Source: Neisseria meningitidis
Lineage (GTDB): Bacteria; Pseudomonadota; Gammaproteobacteria; Burkholderiales; Neisseriaceae
Direction: 5' to 3'
Assembly: GCA_923184405.1 (NCBI GenBank)
Contig: OV299793.1
Location: forward strand, 1,964,574-2,028,573
Length of the DNA: 64,000 bases
The first letter of the stretch is position 1, and every line of letters begins with the position of its first letter. A program made the position numbers and the translations under genes. The notes under the pieces were generated by a model that made no database searches, had not been told where the DNA came from, and worked only from the letters and a program-made list of their open reading frames with translations. Shown here piece by piece: positions 52,924 through 62,343 of this stretch.

Positions 52924-52948
52924 GTAGGTCGGATTCTCGAATCCGACA
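52924..52948. repeat. REP-like palindrome 1
   Basis: TAGGTCGGATTCTCGAATCC GACAT forms a stem of GTCGGATTC with GAATCCGAC. It lies just beyond the 3' end of the REP-associated transposase gene. Confidence 0.8.
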
Positions 52949-52953
52949 TTACT

Positions 52954-53445
52954 TCAATCGTATCCAATAGAACAGTCCGCATTGCCGCCACCCCAATTAA
53001 GCGGATAAATACCCTGTTTGCCATAACGGTGAAACGTAGAAAACCGCCAATCGGAAATTTGTCCTACATAGCCATGTTTGACCGGATTGAAATGCAGATA
53101 ATCAAAATGCCAGGCAAAATCGGCCTCATCGCGGATAGTATATTCCCAAAAGCGTTTTTGCCAAAGCCTGAGATTGCCGCCGATTAAATATTTGCTGTGC
53201 CGCTTGATTTGCCGCCAGCGTTCCGAATAAGCAGAATCATTGTCCGGCAGCCGCCATATGGTATGCAGATGGTCGGGCATCAACACCCATGCCAAAATTT
53301 CAAACGGATACCGTTCGCGCACCGCCATTACCGCCTGCCGCAAAGCCAAACGCACCGCATCATCGGTCAAAATCTTCTGCCGTTTATTGGTTACAACCGT
53401 AAAAAAGTAAGTGCCGCCATTGCGGTAAAAACGACGGTATTTCAT
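52954..53445 (-). CDS. REP-associated tyrosine transposase (RAYT, Y1 family)
   Basis: Complete 163-residue Y1-transposase: MKYRRFYRNGGTYFFTVVTN at the start, MPDHLHTIWRLPDND with the His-x-His metal site of HUH nucleases, and FDYLHFNPVKHGYVGQ carrying the catalytic Tyr region. RAYTs are single-copy domesticated or mobile enzymes that act on REP palindromes; three such palindromes surround it. The ATG at 53445 matches the family start; the frame is open 22 codons further upstream across palindrome 2. Confidence 0.9.
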   Translation of the reverse strand: MKYRRFYRNGGTYFFTVVTNKRQKILTDDAVRLALRQAVMAVRERYPFEILAWVLMPDHLHTIWRLPDNDSAYSERWRQIKRHSKYLIGGNLRLWQKRFWEYTIRDEADFAWHFDYLHFNPVKHGYVGQISDWRFSTFHRYGKQGIYPLNWGGGNADCSIGYD

Positions 53446-53468
53446 AGTATTATGCTCGGAATGATTTT

Positions 53469-53494
53469 GTAGGTCGGATTCTTGAATTCGACAT
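53469..53494. repeat. REP-like palindrome 2
   Basis: GTAGGTCGGATTCTTGAATT CGACAT repeats palindrome 1 with two differences, just upstream of the transposase start, in the same orientation. Confidence 0.8.
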
Positions 53495-53541
53495 TTTGGG
53501 CATTGCTGCAATGGATTGCAATGATGGGAATGTTAAAGGTT

Positions 53542-53566
53542 TTGTCGGATACAAGTATCCGACCTA
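53542..53566. repeat. REP-like palindrome 3 (inverted copy)
   Basis: TGTCGGATACAAGTATCCGA CCTAC has the same ends in the opposite orientation (GTCGGATAC / GTATCCGAC). It ends in CCTAC, the complement of GTAGG in palindrome 2. Confidence 0.75.
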
Positions 53567-53574
53567 CGCTTGCT

Positions 53575-54005
53575 GAACCGTCATTCCCACGGAAGTGGGA
53601 ATCTAGAATCGCAGGGTTTCAGTCATTTCCGATAGATTCCCGCCGCGTCAGGGGTCTGGATTCCCGCCTGCGCGGGAATGACGAATCCATCCGTACGGAA
53701 ACCTGCACCACGTCATTCCTACGAACCTACATCCCGTCATTCCCACGAAAGTGGGAATCCAGAACGTAAAATCTGAAGAAACCGTTTTATCCGATACGTT
53801 TCCGCACCGACAGACCTAGATTCCCGCCTGCGCGGGAATGACGATATTTCTGTTTTTGACTTTTTGTTTTTCGGGAATGACCGGATTTGAGATTGCGGGC
53901 ATTTATCGGGTAAAACGGAATTTATGCGTTACGAAAATTTATCCGAAATCACGGCAACTTTTCCACCGTCATTCCCACGAAAGTGGGAATCCAGGTCTGT
54001 CGGCA
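53575..54005. repeat. NIME array (dRS3 repeats)
   Basis: ATTCCC-N8-GGGAAT inverted-repeat units (dRS3), such as ATTCCCACGGAAGTGGGAAT and ATTCCCGCCTGCGCGGGAAT, recur at about 53582, 53662, 53738, 53818 and 53967 with spacer repeats between. This is the neisserial intergenic mosaic element pattern, typical of meningococci. No gene is present. Confidence 0.9.
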
Positions 54006-54031
54006 CGGAAACTTATCGAGAAAAACGGTTT

Positions 54032-55247
54032 GAGACCTTTGCAAAATTCCCCAAAATCCCTAAATTCCCACCAAGACATTTAGGAGATTTTCCATGAGCA
54101 CCTTCTTTCAACAAACCGCGCAAGCCATGATTGCCAAACACATCGACCGTTTCCCGCTATTGAAGTTGGATCAGGTAATTGATTGGCAGCCGATCGAACA
54201 ATACCTGAACCGTCAAAAAACCCGTTACCGCAGAGACCACCGCAGCCGTCCTGCCTATCCCCTGCTGTCCATGTTCAAAGCCGTCCTGCCCGGACAATGG
54301 CACAGCCTCTCCGATCCCGAACTCGAACACAGCCTCATCACCCGCATCGATTTCAACCTGTTTTGCCGTTTTGACGAACTGAGCATCCCTGATTACAGCA
54401 CCTTATGCCGTTACCGCAACTGGCTGGCGCAAGACGACACCCTGTCCGAATTGCTGAAACTGATTAACCGCCAACTGACCGAAAAAGGTTTAAAAATAGA
54501 GAAAGCATCCGCCGTTGTCGTTGACGCCACCATTATTCAGACCGCCAACAGCAAACAGCGTCAGACCATAGAAGTCGATGAAGAAGGACAAGTCAGCGGC
54601 CAAACCACACCGAGTAAGGACAGCGATGCCCGTTGGATCAAGAAAAACGGCCTCTACAAACTCGGTTACAAACAACATACCCGTACCGATGCGGAAGGCT
54701 ATATCGAGAAACTGCACATTACTCCCGCCAATGCACATGAGTGCAAACACCTGTCGCCGTTGTTGGAAGGGTTACCAGAAGGTACGACCGTCTATGCCGA
54801 CAAAGGCTACGACAGTGCGGAAAACCAGCAACATCTGGAAGAACATCAGTTGTTGGACGGCATTATGCGCAAAGCCTGCCGCAACCGTCCGCTGTCGGAA
54901 GTGCAAACCAAACGCAACCGATATTTATCGAAGACCCGTTATGTGGTCGAACAAAGCTTCGGTACGCTGCACCGTAAATTCCGCTATGCACGGGCAACCT
55001 ATTTCGGACTGATTAAAGTGAGTGCGCAAAGCCACCTGAAAGCGATGTGTTTGAACCTGTTGAAAGCCGCCAACAGGTTAAGTGCGCCCGCTGCCGCCTA
55101 AAAGGCAGCCCGGATGCCTGATTATCGGGTATCCGGGCAGGATTAAGGGGGTATTTGGGTAAAATTAGGAGATATTTGGGGCCGAAACAGCTGAAAACCT
55201 GTGTTTGGGTTTCGGCTGTCGGGAGGGAAAGGAATGTTGCAAGGTCT
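54032..55247 (+). mobile_element. Complete IS5-family insertion sequence, 1.2 kb
   Basis: The left end GAGACCTTTGCAAAATTCC and the right end GGAATGTTGCAAGGTCTC are imperfect inverted repeats around one transposase gene. The right end lies in the 5' part of the ychJ-type gene, the left end in the NIME array. I see no clear target duplication. Confidence 0.88.
54094..55101 (+). CDS. IS5-family transposase
   Basis: Complete 335-residue DDE transposase. The N-terminal domain includes DHRSRPAYPLLSMFKAVLPG; catalytic motifs are AVVVDATIIQTA (first Asp), TTVYADKGYDSAENQ (second Asp) and the YREK-like stretch around [18 protein letters not shown] (Glu). It ends RLSAPAAA. It moves the surrounding IS; the remnant at 52339 derives from a relative. 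Frame intact, so the element may be active. Confidence 0.93.
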   Translation: MSTFFQQTAQAMIAKHIDRFPLLKLDQVIDWQPIEQYLNRQKTRYRRDHRSRPAYPLLSMFKAVLPGQWHSLSDPELEHSLITRIDFNLFCRFDELSIPDYSTLCRYRNWLAQDDTLSELLKLINRQLTEKGLKIEKASAVVVDATIIQTANSKQRQTIEVDEEGQVSGQTTPSKDSDARWIKKNGLYKLGYKQHTRTDAEGYIEKLHITPANAHECKHLSPLLEGLPEGTTVYADKGYDSAENQQHLEEHQLLDGIMRKACRNRPLSEVQTKRNRYLSKTRYVVEQSFGTLHRKFRYARATYFGLIKVSAQSHLKAMCLNLLKAANRLSAPAAA

Positions 55248-55831
55248 CAAGCTATGACGGCTGCTGCCGCCCATTACACCTTCGCCGAATCCTGCCGCCC
55301 ACCGCCGAAGCCCTCATGCGTTCGCGGTTCAGCGCGTATGTGCTACTATAGTGGATTAACAAAAACCAGTACAGCGTTGCCTCGCCTTAGCTCAAAGAGA
55401 ACGATTCTCTAAGGTGCGAAGCACCGAGTGAATCGGTTCAACACTATCTGTACTGTCTTCGGCTTCGTCGCCTTGTCATGATTTTTGTTAATCCACTATA
55501 CATCATCGCTACTACCGTTCCGGCACAACAAACATTCCTCGATGCCGCCGAACTGATGCAATGGAGTACAGAAACCGAATGGCTGGGCTTGAATGTCATC
55601 GCACACAAGATACTCGGCAAACAGCACGCCCAAGTCGAATTTGAAGTCTACTTCCGAGACGGACAACACCGATCCGCGCATCACGAACTGTCCGGCTTCA
55701 TCAACATCGGCGGACAATGGTATTTTATCGATCCTACCGTTCCGCATCCTGCGATGAAACAACCCTGCATTTGCGGATCGGGCAAAAAATTCAAAGCCTG
55801 CTGCGGCAAATATCTGAAACCTGTCGCATAA
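55248..55831 (+). pseudogene. ychJ: YchJ/UPF0225 family SEC-C protein, truncated and CREE-split
   Basis: Before the CREE, frames read YDGCCRP and LPPTAEALMRSRFSAYVL, the N-terminal part of UPF0225; the first cysteine motif is missing where the IS ends. After the CREE, YIIATTVPAQQTFLDAAELM, RDGQHRSAHHELSGF and the C-terminal SEC-C knuckle CICGSGKKFKACCGKYL are intact. SEC-C binds zinc; the protein's role is unknown. Removing the CREE would rejoin YVL with YIIATTVPAQQ as in the family. Confidence 0.82.
55347..55500. mobile_element. Full-length CREE inside the ychJ-type gene, 154 bp
   Basis: TATAGTGGATTAACAAAAAC and its complement bound a long-form core with the AGCTCAAAGAGAACGATTCT segment. 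It breaks the coding sequence between YVL and YIIATT. Confidence 0.95.
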
Positions 55832-55862
55832 AAATGCCGTCTGAACGTTCAGACGGCATTTT
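55831..55862. terminator. Inverted DUS pair after the ychJ-type gene
   Basis: Stem AAAATGCCGTCTGAACG with its complement, nearly loopless in the middle (GAACGTTC). Confidence 0.9.
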
Positions 55863-55876
55863 CAACACGCAAAAAA

Positions 55877-55907
55877 ACCATTCATACCAAGGGTAAGTAT
55901 GAATGGT
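55877..55907. other. Perfect 11-bp stem-loop outside the DUS system
   Basis: ACCATTCATAC and GTATGAATGGT pair perfectly around a 9-base loop in the gap between convergent genes. No DUS word is involved. It may be a terminator for the minus-strand phosphatase gene or a remnant of an insertion. Confidence 0.6.
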
Positions 55908-56047
55908 CAATACATTGCGGGAAAACGTCTTACTTGCTGCACCGCCGAAAAGGGAGAAACGGCAGCGGTAATCAGCGGAAAGGATTGTACCCGAATTAAT
56001 GCTAAGAAACGTTAATCGTGAAAATATATTAACAAACCTGTTGAAAC

Positions 56048-56838
56048 CTATTGGTTTTCCCGTATCCACTCGACCCAGCGTTCAAACAGCTTCGGTTCGA
56101 GCGCGGCGACGACCGAGCGTTTGAACACGTGTTCACCACTCCAAAACCTGTCGCCTCCAAAGTCGTCAGCCTGCCGCCCGCCTCCTCGAAAATCAACGCT
56201 TTGATGGCATAATCCCACAGCTTCTGCCCGCCGTGGACATAAACATCATAACGCCCGCACGCCAGATAACACCAGTCCAACGTACTGCTGCCCATACTCC
56301 GTATCGTTCCAAAAGGCGCGAGCGTACTCATGCGGCTGGACAGTTTGTTCGAACGCAAATATTTGATTTCACGCCCGCAATCGCCTCATTGAGTTTTTTA
56401 TCCACGAGACGCAAAGGCAGGCGGGTTCCATTAAGAAACGCACCCTGCCCCGTTCGGCATAAAAACATTCGCCGCTGACCGGGTTGTAGATTACGCCCAA
56501 TTCCGCACGCCCGTTGCGGACAAACGCCACCGACACCGCAAAATGCGGCAGCCCGTTGACAAAATTGTTCGTCCCGTCTATCGGATCGACAATCCACAGC
56601 CCTTTTCCCCCGAATATTGTTCCCACAAAGCCGACTGTTCCTGCCGCGACATTTCCTCGCCCAACATCGGGCAATCGATCAGAAGCGGCAACGCGGCGGC
56701 AAATGCCGTCTGCGCGGCAATGTCCGCCTCGCTCAACATCGAACCATCTTCCTTGCGGCAAGACGGCGTATTCAAAAAACGCGGCATAATTTCGGTTTGC
56801 GCGATATGGCGCACGACTTTCTGCAAACGGTGTAACAC
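56048..56838 (-). pseudogene. Inositol monophosphatase family protein
   Basis: The metal-dependent phosphatase signature is complete: GEEMSRQE (Glu metal ligand), WIVDPIDGTNNFVNGLPHFA (DPIDGT), RSMGSSTLDWCYLACGRYDV and the C-terminal GGQKLWDYA (WD motif). Members hydrolyse inositol monophosphate or related sugar phosphates or act as SuhB-like RNA factors. Start is a GTG at 56838 (MLHRLQKVVRHIAQTE). Shifts near 56600, 56430, 56365 and 56160 break it. About 263 residues expected. Confidence 0.82.
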
Positions 56839-56881
56839 TTCCTACTGTCCTCATATTTTGAACTTGCGGCGCGCGAACGTA

Positions 56882-56988
56882 TATAGTGGATTAAATTTAA
56901 ATCAGGACAAGGCGACGAAGCCGCAGACAGTACAAATAGTACGGCAAGGCGAGGCAACGCTGTACTGGTTTAAATTTAATCCACTATA
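56882..56988. mobile_element. CREE, short form, 107 bp
   Basis: Perfect TATAGTGGATTAAATTTAAA ends. It lies between the divergent phosphatase (start 56838) and rsmE (start 57047), so it sits within both promoter regions. Some CREEs carry outward promoter elements. Confidence 0.95.
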
Positions 56989-57046
56989 ATGTCCGTTTCC
57001 ATCACGCCGCTGCGACAGATTATAACCGTCCGAACCGCCAAAAACT

Positions 57047-57773
57047 ATGCCCTGATTCCACCTGCCCGAAAACCTTTCCGTCGGACAAACCGTCGCCTTG
57101 CCCGACAACATCGTCCGCCACCTCAACGTCCTGCGCGTCCGCCCCAACGAAAACATCACCCTCTTCGACGGCAAAGGCAAGGCACACGCCGCACGGCTGT
57201 CATTTTGGAAAAACGCCGCGCCGAAGCCGAAATCCTGCACGAAGACACAACCGACAACGAATCCTCGCTCAACATTACACTGATACAATCCATCTCCTCC
57301 GGCGATCGCATGGATTTCACCCTGCAAAAAGCGTCGAACTCGGCGTAACTGCCATACAGCCCGTCATCAGCGAACGCTGCATCGTCCGCCTCGACGGGAA
57401 CGCGCCGACAAACGCCTCGCACGCTGGCAGGAAATCGTCATCTCCGCGCGAACAAAGCGGCAGAAACACAATTCCTCCCGTACTGCCCATCATCGGCTAA
57501 ACATGAAGCACACGACACAAATGCCGTATGAAACCACCAAGCTGATTATGAGCATCAACCGATCCCGCAAACTCAACGTTATACGCCACCCGTATGGCGC
57601 AATCATCTTTACTGGTCTGGCCAAAAGGCGGTTGGACAGAACAGGAAAAACGAACAGACATTTGAATATAGCTTTCAAGCGAGATACATTCGGCAAACAG
57701 ATTTTACGCACAGAAACCGCCCCAATCGCCGCCCTCGCCGCCATGCAGAACGCTTTAGGGCGATTTCGCATAA
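57047..57773 (+). pseudogene. rsmE: 16S rRNA (uracil-1498-N3)-methyltransferase RsmE
   Basis: RsmE is a SPOUT methyltransferase of 16S rRNA. ATG 57047 is followed by CCC and then TGA where Arg is expected, then FHLPENLSVGQTVALPDNIV, RHLNVLRVRPNENITLFDGK, the PUA-like N-terminal domain, in one frame. Later pieces are scattered: NITLIQSISSGDRMDFTLQK, ERCIVRL, STKLIMS-like TTKLIMSINRSRKL and ILRTETAPIAALAAMQ from the knot region. The GPEGGW SAM-binding motif is disrupted (near 57615). The natural TAA is at 57773. Confidence 0.82.
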
Positions 57774-57776
57774 ACA

Positions 57777-57810
57777 GAAATGCCGTCTGAAACCCGTTCA
57801 GACGGCATTT
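57777..57810. terminator. Inverted DUS pair after rsmE
   Basis: A perfect AT-DUS stem with a short loop four bases past the rsmE stop. Confidence 0.9.
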
Positions 57811-57849
57811 AGACAGCCGATTAAGATACGTAGGGTATCAAATAAGATT

Positions 57850-58820
57850 TCCCGTCTCGTCATTCCCGCGAAAGCGAGAATCTAAAAACAAAAAACTACA
57901 GGGATTTATCCGAAACAACAACCCTCTCCGCCGTCATTCCCGCGCAGGCGAGAATCTAGAAACGAAAAACTACAGAGATTTATCCGAAACAACAAAACCT
58001 CTACGCCGTCATTCCCGCGCAGGCGGGAATCTAGAAACGAAACGTTGCGGTGATTTATACGAAACAACAGACTCTAACCGACGGAATTCACACGCAGCGC
58101 GGGAATCGACAAAGTGAAAGTTGCCGTGATTCATCGAAAATGACTGAAACACAACGGACTGGATTCCAGCCTCCGCGGGAATGACGAAATTTTAGGTTTC
58201 TGTTTTTGGTTTTCTGTTCTAGCGGGAATAACAAAATTTTAAGTTTTAGGAATTTGTCGTAAAAACAGAAATACCGCAGCCGTCATTCCAGCAATAGCGG
58301 CAATCTAGAAACCAAAAACTACAGGGATTTATAGCAATCAACAAACCCTGCTAAGCCATCATTACCACAAAAGCGGGAATCTAGAAATTTAACATTGCAG
58401 TGATTTATAGGAAATGACTAGATGAACTCAACGAACTCCAGTAACAATATCGCGGCAATGACGAACTGAACAGCTAATGGAAGTTACCCAAGCAAAACAA
58501 GCGAACCGAACGAACAGAAAATACTGCCTATTCCAGCCAAGCAAGAATCAACAAATTACAGGTTGCTGTTTTTGGTTTTCTCATTCTATGCGGGAATGAC
58601 AAATTTTAGGCTTCTGTTTTTGGTTTTCTGTTCTCGCGGGAATAACGGAATTTTAAGTTTTAGGAATTTGTCGGAAAAACAGAAATAACACCACCGTCAT
58701 TCCGCAAAGCGGGAATCTAAAAATCTACGTTGCGGTGATTTATCAGAAATGACTGAAACTCAACGGACTGGATTCCCGCCTGCGCGGGAATGACGAAAAT
58801 TTTAGGTTACTGTTCCGGAT
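57850..58820. repeat. NIME array, partly degraded
   Basis: Units with ATTCCCGCGCAGGCGGGAAT-like dRS3 cores and CTACAGGGATTTATC spacers recur from 57858 to about 58790 (for example near 57934, 58008, 58160, 58690 and 58775). Several cores are mutated, such as ATTCCAGCAATAGCGGCAAT. No gene is present from 57811 to about 59000. Confidence 0.85.
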
Positions 58821-59149
58821 TTCACAAACACCCTTCAGTAAATTGAGATTTGTCGGAAAAACAGAAATCCAAGCCGTCATTACCGAGATTGTCAGGAAAA
58901 AATGACTAACCCCACGCCGCTATATCTGGCAAAGACCAAATCAACGAAATGAAACGAATGCCGAAACCTATCGGAAGCAGAGACTGACATTAACGCTCGA
59001 TTCTGTTCTCCATGGGAATGACGAATTTACAGTTAGCAAGCTTCAAATCAAAAATCCCCTATCAACGAAAGGCGGAATCAAAACACTATGTTGGCGGTCA
59101 TTTTCGGAAAACGATATCCAACCTACCGTTTTCACTGAGGAACATTGGC

Positions 59150-59785
59150 AGAATGGCGTTCTTGGACGCACAAGGCGAGAGTAAAGTGGTATACCGTCAT
59201 CCCCTCCTTGTCACAGAAATCACCTAAAATGCATCCAATCCACCGCTTCAAGGCATTGCAGACGGCAAAACGGCAAACCTGTCCAAGAAAAAACGCATCG
59301 CCTCTCGGGAAATAATATAGCCCGCCGTACCCCAGTGTTCGCTATCCAACAGCGGAAATGCCACGCCCGCATAATTCCCCACAGCAACCGGACAGTCAAG
59401 AACGTGCACAAACATCGTTTCCAAGCGGACGATAAAGGCGGAATCGGGGTCAAAGCGTTCTTTCAGCCAAGTGTCTTCGGCAAGGAATTTCTCCGCGCGC
59501 TTCGCCGAGTAAAACGTCGTCCTCAAATACGGCGATATACGGCAGACCTTCGTCCAATGCCTGTTTCCACAATACGGCGTGGCTCATAAAGCAGGCTTTT
59601 TCCACTCCGCTCAAATAGGGGTGCGCCGACAAACCGGGTACGAGTTCCGCCATTGCCTGTTCCAGCCTTTCAGACGGCATCAGTGCGTCGAAAAACTGAA
59701 ACGGAATGTCGTGCACGCCGAAAGTATCGGCAATGTGCGCCCTGCGTTCTGCGGCGGAAGCTAAGCTGATAACGTGGTTTTGCAT
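59150..59785 (-). pseudogene. lgtE: LOS beta-1,4-galactosyltransferase (LgtE/LgtH type)
   Basis: GT25-family enzyme adding galactose to the lipooligosaccharide alpha chain. From ATG 59785: MQNHVISLASAAERRAHIAD, FDALMPSERLEQAMAELVPG, MSHAVLWKQALDEGLPYIAV and FEDDVLLGE (the EDD catalytic region). A shift near 59512 leads to RFDPDSAFIVRLETMFVHVL and HWGTAGYIISREAMRFFLDR. After 59255 only CDKEGMTVYHFTLALCVQE is recognisable. The VLDCPVAVGNYAGVAFP segment resembles the lgtH allele of lgtE as I recall it. The DUS inside the gene is coding (MPSER). Confidence 0.8.
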
Positions 59786-60329
59786 AATTTACCCTGTTCG
59801 GTATTGGATAAAACCGGCATTTTCAACGGCGTAACATTCACAGCAGGAAATGCGAATACGCCGACAAGGTAAACAGCCGCAGCATCACGCAGTCTATCAG
59901 CAAACGGAGTCCATCATAAAGCATTCTATTCCATCACCAACAAATAGTCGTCCTCAAAAGGCGGCGATATCCGATATACTGTCAGTCCAAGCCTCTGACG
60001 GCATCGCATATGCCGTAGAAAATCCAAAACCAATAAATGTGACTGCCCAGAACGGACGGCAACAACGCGCCCTGTTCCGACGCAAACGACAACCTGCATC
60101 AACATGAAACGGCAAAATTCATCCCTGCCGGTATCGGCAATGTGGACAACCGGCGTTCTGCGCAACAAGTCTAAGCTTAATCGGAACAAAATGCCGAAAC
60201 ATAAGCCATCCAAGGTAATTCGTCAGCTGCACATCCTGCCGTCGACGTACAAAGACTGATCAATCATCGGCCCAAATAAAAGAAGCCACAATGTAAACAG
60301 ACTCCAGCAACACTGCGAAGCATAATCAG
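59786..60329. other. Gap with no supported gene
   Basis: I find only short frames here. It lies between the lgtE-type start and the expected end of lgtB and may hold the altered lgtB tail. A TCTGACGGCATCGCATATGCCG stretch near 59995 looks like a worn DUS pair. Confidence 0.4.
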
Positions 60330-61135
60330 CCTTTACATATAAATAAAATAAAAAAGCCACAATCCAGACGGATTACCACCTTTGTATGGGAGTATACCAC
60401 ATTTCGCTGTTTCGGTTAAGGCGCGGCAAGCAAGCTGTCATCGTATCATGCCGACAAAAGCGCCCGCTGGTCATGCAGGTGGCAAAATGCGCGTCTTGTT
60501 CCATAACGCCCACGATTTTATCAATACAGCCAGGGCCGCATATCGCCGGAATCAGTGCGAAAAATATAACACCACAGACTTTACCAATTCATCCAGCCAG
60601 ATCATCAAAGAGGCGATAAAGACAGAAATACGCAACTTGCAACATGATCAAAACAACGCAGTCACCCAGAAATCGAATACCAACAGCGGGAAATGAGATA
60701 CCCCCAGTAGTCCGCCACACCAGGCAGGTCAGGACGTGCCAACAAACAACACGCCGCACAAGTCCGACAAAAAAAGGAGGCAAGGCCAGGACGATCCATT
60801 AAAACAGCGTCTCAAGCAAGACAATTAATACGCGCAATCCCGCCGAGCAAAACGATCCTCCTTTCAAACGCAAGCGACATACAGCAGAACAATTCGCCAA
60901 GCGCGCTGCGCCCAAAATAAAGCGTGCCTCATAAAATAACAGGCATTTTACGCCGAGACCAAACGTACAATGCGCCGACAACACAGGAGACGAGTTCCGC
61001 CACTGCCAGAAAGCAGAGCCATTTCAGACACCACCACTGCAAACAGAAAAAGCCGAAAACCCAAGGACCACGCTCATGAAGGGCGCGGCAAGGTCCAGTA
61101 CCTGTCAGACGGCGAAAACTAAGCCGAAAAAATCA
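60330..61135 (-). pseudogene. lgtB: lgtB-like galactosyltransferase gene, very degraded
   Basis: At DNA level, minus-strand stretches match the lgtB/lgtE pattern: GCAGTGGCGGAACTCGTC, TTGTCGGCGCA, TTTTATGAGGCACGC and GTTTTGCTCGGCG, in the order and spacing seen in the intact part of the lgtE-type gene (59490-59700). No reading frame survives. Outer limits are estimates from gene length. Its place between lgtA and lgtE is the expected one. Confidence 0.5.
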
Positions 61136-61189
61136 AACATGGAAACAACGCATCACCGCGCCGGTAAGGTTGCGACAAAGTCGCCCACC

Positions 61190-62280
61190 TGCGTTCAACG
61201 CGGCGGAAAGCAAACCTGATAACCATGGAATGCCAGAATTGCATCAAGGTAAACAGCCGGCGCATAAAGCCGTCCGCATAAAAAATCCAGCCTTTAAGCA
61301 ACCGGCGGGCAAAATGTCCGATCCGTAGAAGCATTGGTACAAAAGAAAGCGGGAAACAACAAACGCATTCTTCCGACAAAGGTCTGCTCCAGAAATATCA
61401 AGACACACACCGCGCGGAGCAGCCGGTATTCAAGGCCGTCGAACAAGCGTTTAAAAAACACAAGACGGCAAAAAAATCAAAATACACCCTTTCAGGATAA
61501 ATTGCGCATTCGTGCTCGCAAATGCATACACTACTGCATGAAACCGGACGAGCCTACAAAGCGGTCAGTGGGGACAAAACCATAGACTGCCACAGACCAT
61601 TACGGCTGATTTTTAGAAACTGGACTCAAACGTGTTCCCGGCGCTGTATTAACAAAAAAACCGATTAGCGTGATGCCGTATTTAATAACGTGCCAGATGT
61701 GTAAGGGAATGCCTGACCAAAATTCGGCAATAACATCGTGCCAAATCGGATATTACCCAAAATTGGCAACTTCGTGGCAACCACCGCCCGGTTTGCCTCC
61801 CTCATACCGACATCAATGACGCGGAACCTAATTAACGAAACGGAATATGTAGCCAATACGATTTTTGCCGCAACGCAAAGCGAGTCGGCAATATCGTCTG
61901 CCGAGGTGCGCTGCCAAATTTGCCCCTATTCCTGAAAAAGCACAATAAACTTGCCGATGTTTTAATCGCAACTCTAGCCGACGTTTTTCCCTTTCCCAGG
62001 ATTTTGATCAAAGCGCGGCATCAGGCGGCGATTGTAATGCATTGCCTAATCAATCGCGCCCGATGTTTAAGAGGATCAGGCGGCAGACTTGTGCAAGGAT
62101 TTTGATACGGCTGTCCCGCTTTTGAAAATCCTTGGCAGTGGAAAGCTTACCGTCTGTCGAGCCGTCATCGACAATCAAAATCTCAAATTGCGCCAAGTCT
62201 GATTCGACGGCGGCTAATGATTAGGCGAAATATTTTTCTACGTTGTAGGCGCAAATCAATACGCTGACTAAAGGCGCAAT
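61190..62280 (-). pseudogene. lgtA: lgtA beta-1,3-N-acetylglucosaminyltransferase, degraded
   Basis: GT2-family enzyme that extends the LOS lacto-N-neotetraose chain. From 62280 the sequence reads PLVSVLICAYNVEKYFA, stop, SLAAVESDLAQFEILIVDDG, STDGKLSTAKDFQKRDSRIK, the nucleotide-binding DDGSTDG motif included. Later segments (VIDVG..., QFW, RLFDGLEYRLLRAV, LYQCF, GFMRRLFTL) keep gene order to about 61190. The start reads ATT. The poly-G tract that gives lgtA phase variation in many strains is absent; about 45 bp appear missing there. Confidence 0.7.
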
Positions 62281-62299
62281 TTATTCTCCCGATAGGCAC

Positions 62300-62330
62300 G
62301 ATGCCGTCTGAAAGCTTCAGACGGCATTTG
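62300..62330. terminator. Inverted DUS pair between lgtA and glyS
   Basis: A near loopless AT-DUS stem (TCTGAAAGCTTCAGA centre) lies 14 bp after the glyS stop and 20 bp before lgtA. Confidence 0.9.
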
Positions 62331-62343
62331 GACTATACAACAG

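Noticed and set aside
53575..58820. Regularly repeated units that could be taken for CRISPR arrays
   Set aside because: The repeats are dRS3 inverted repeats of NIME type with variable, non-unique spacers; no cas genes are present.
61665..61856. Minus-strand peptide EANRAVVATKLPILGNIRF resembling LgtC, suggesting an lgtC gene inside lgtA
   Set aside because: At DNA level the same bases align in order and spacing with the middle of lgtA in another frame, so the LgtC likeness is probably coincidental.
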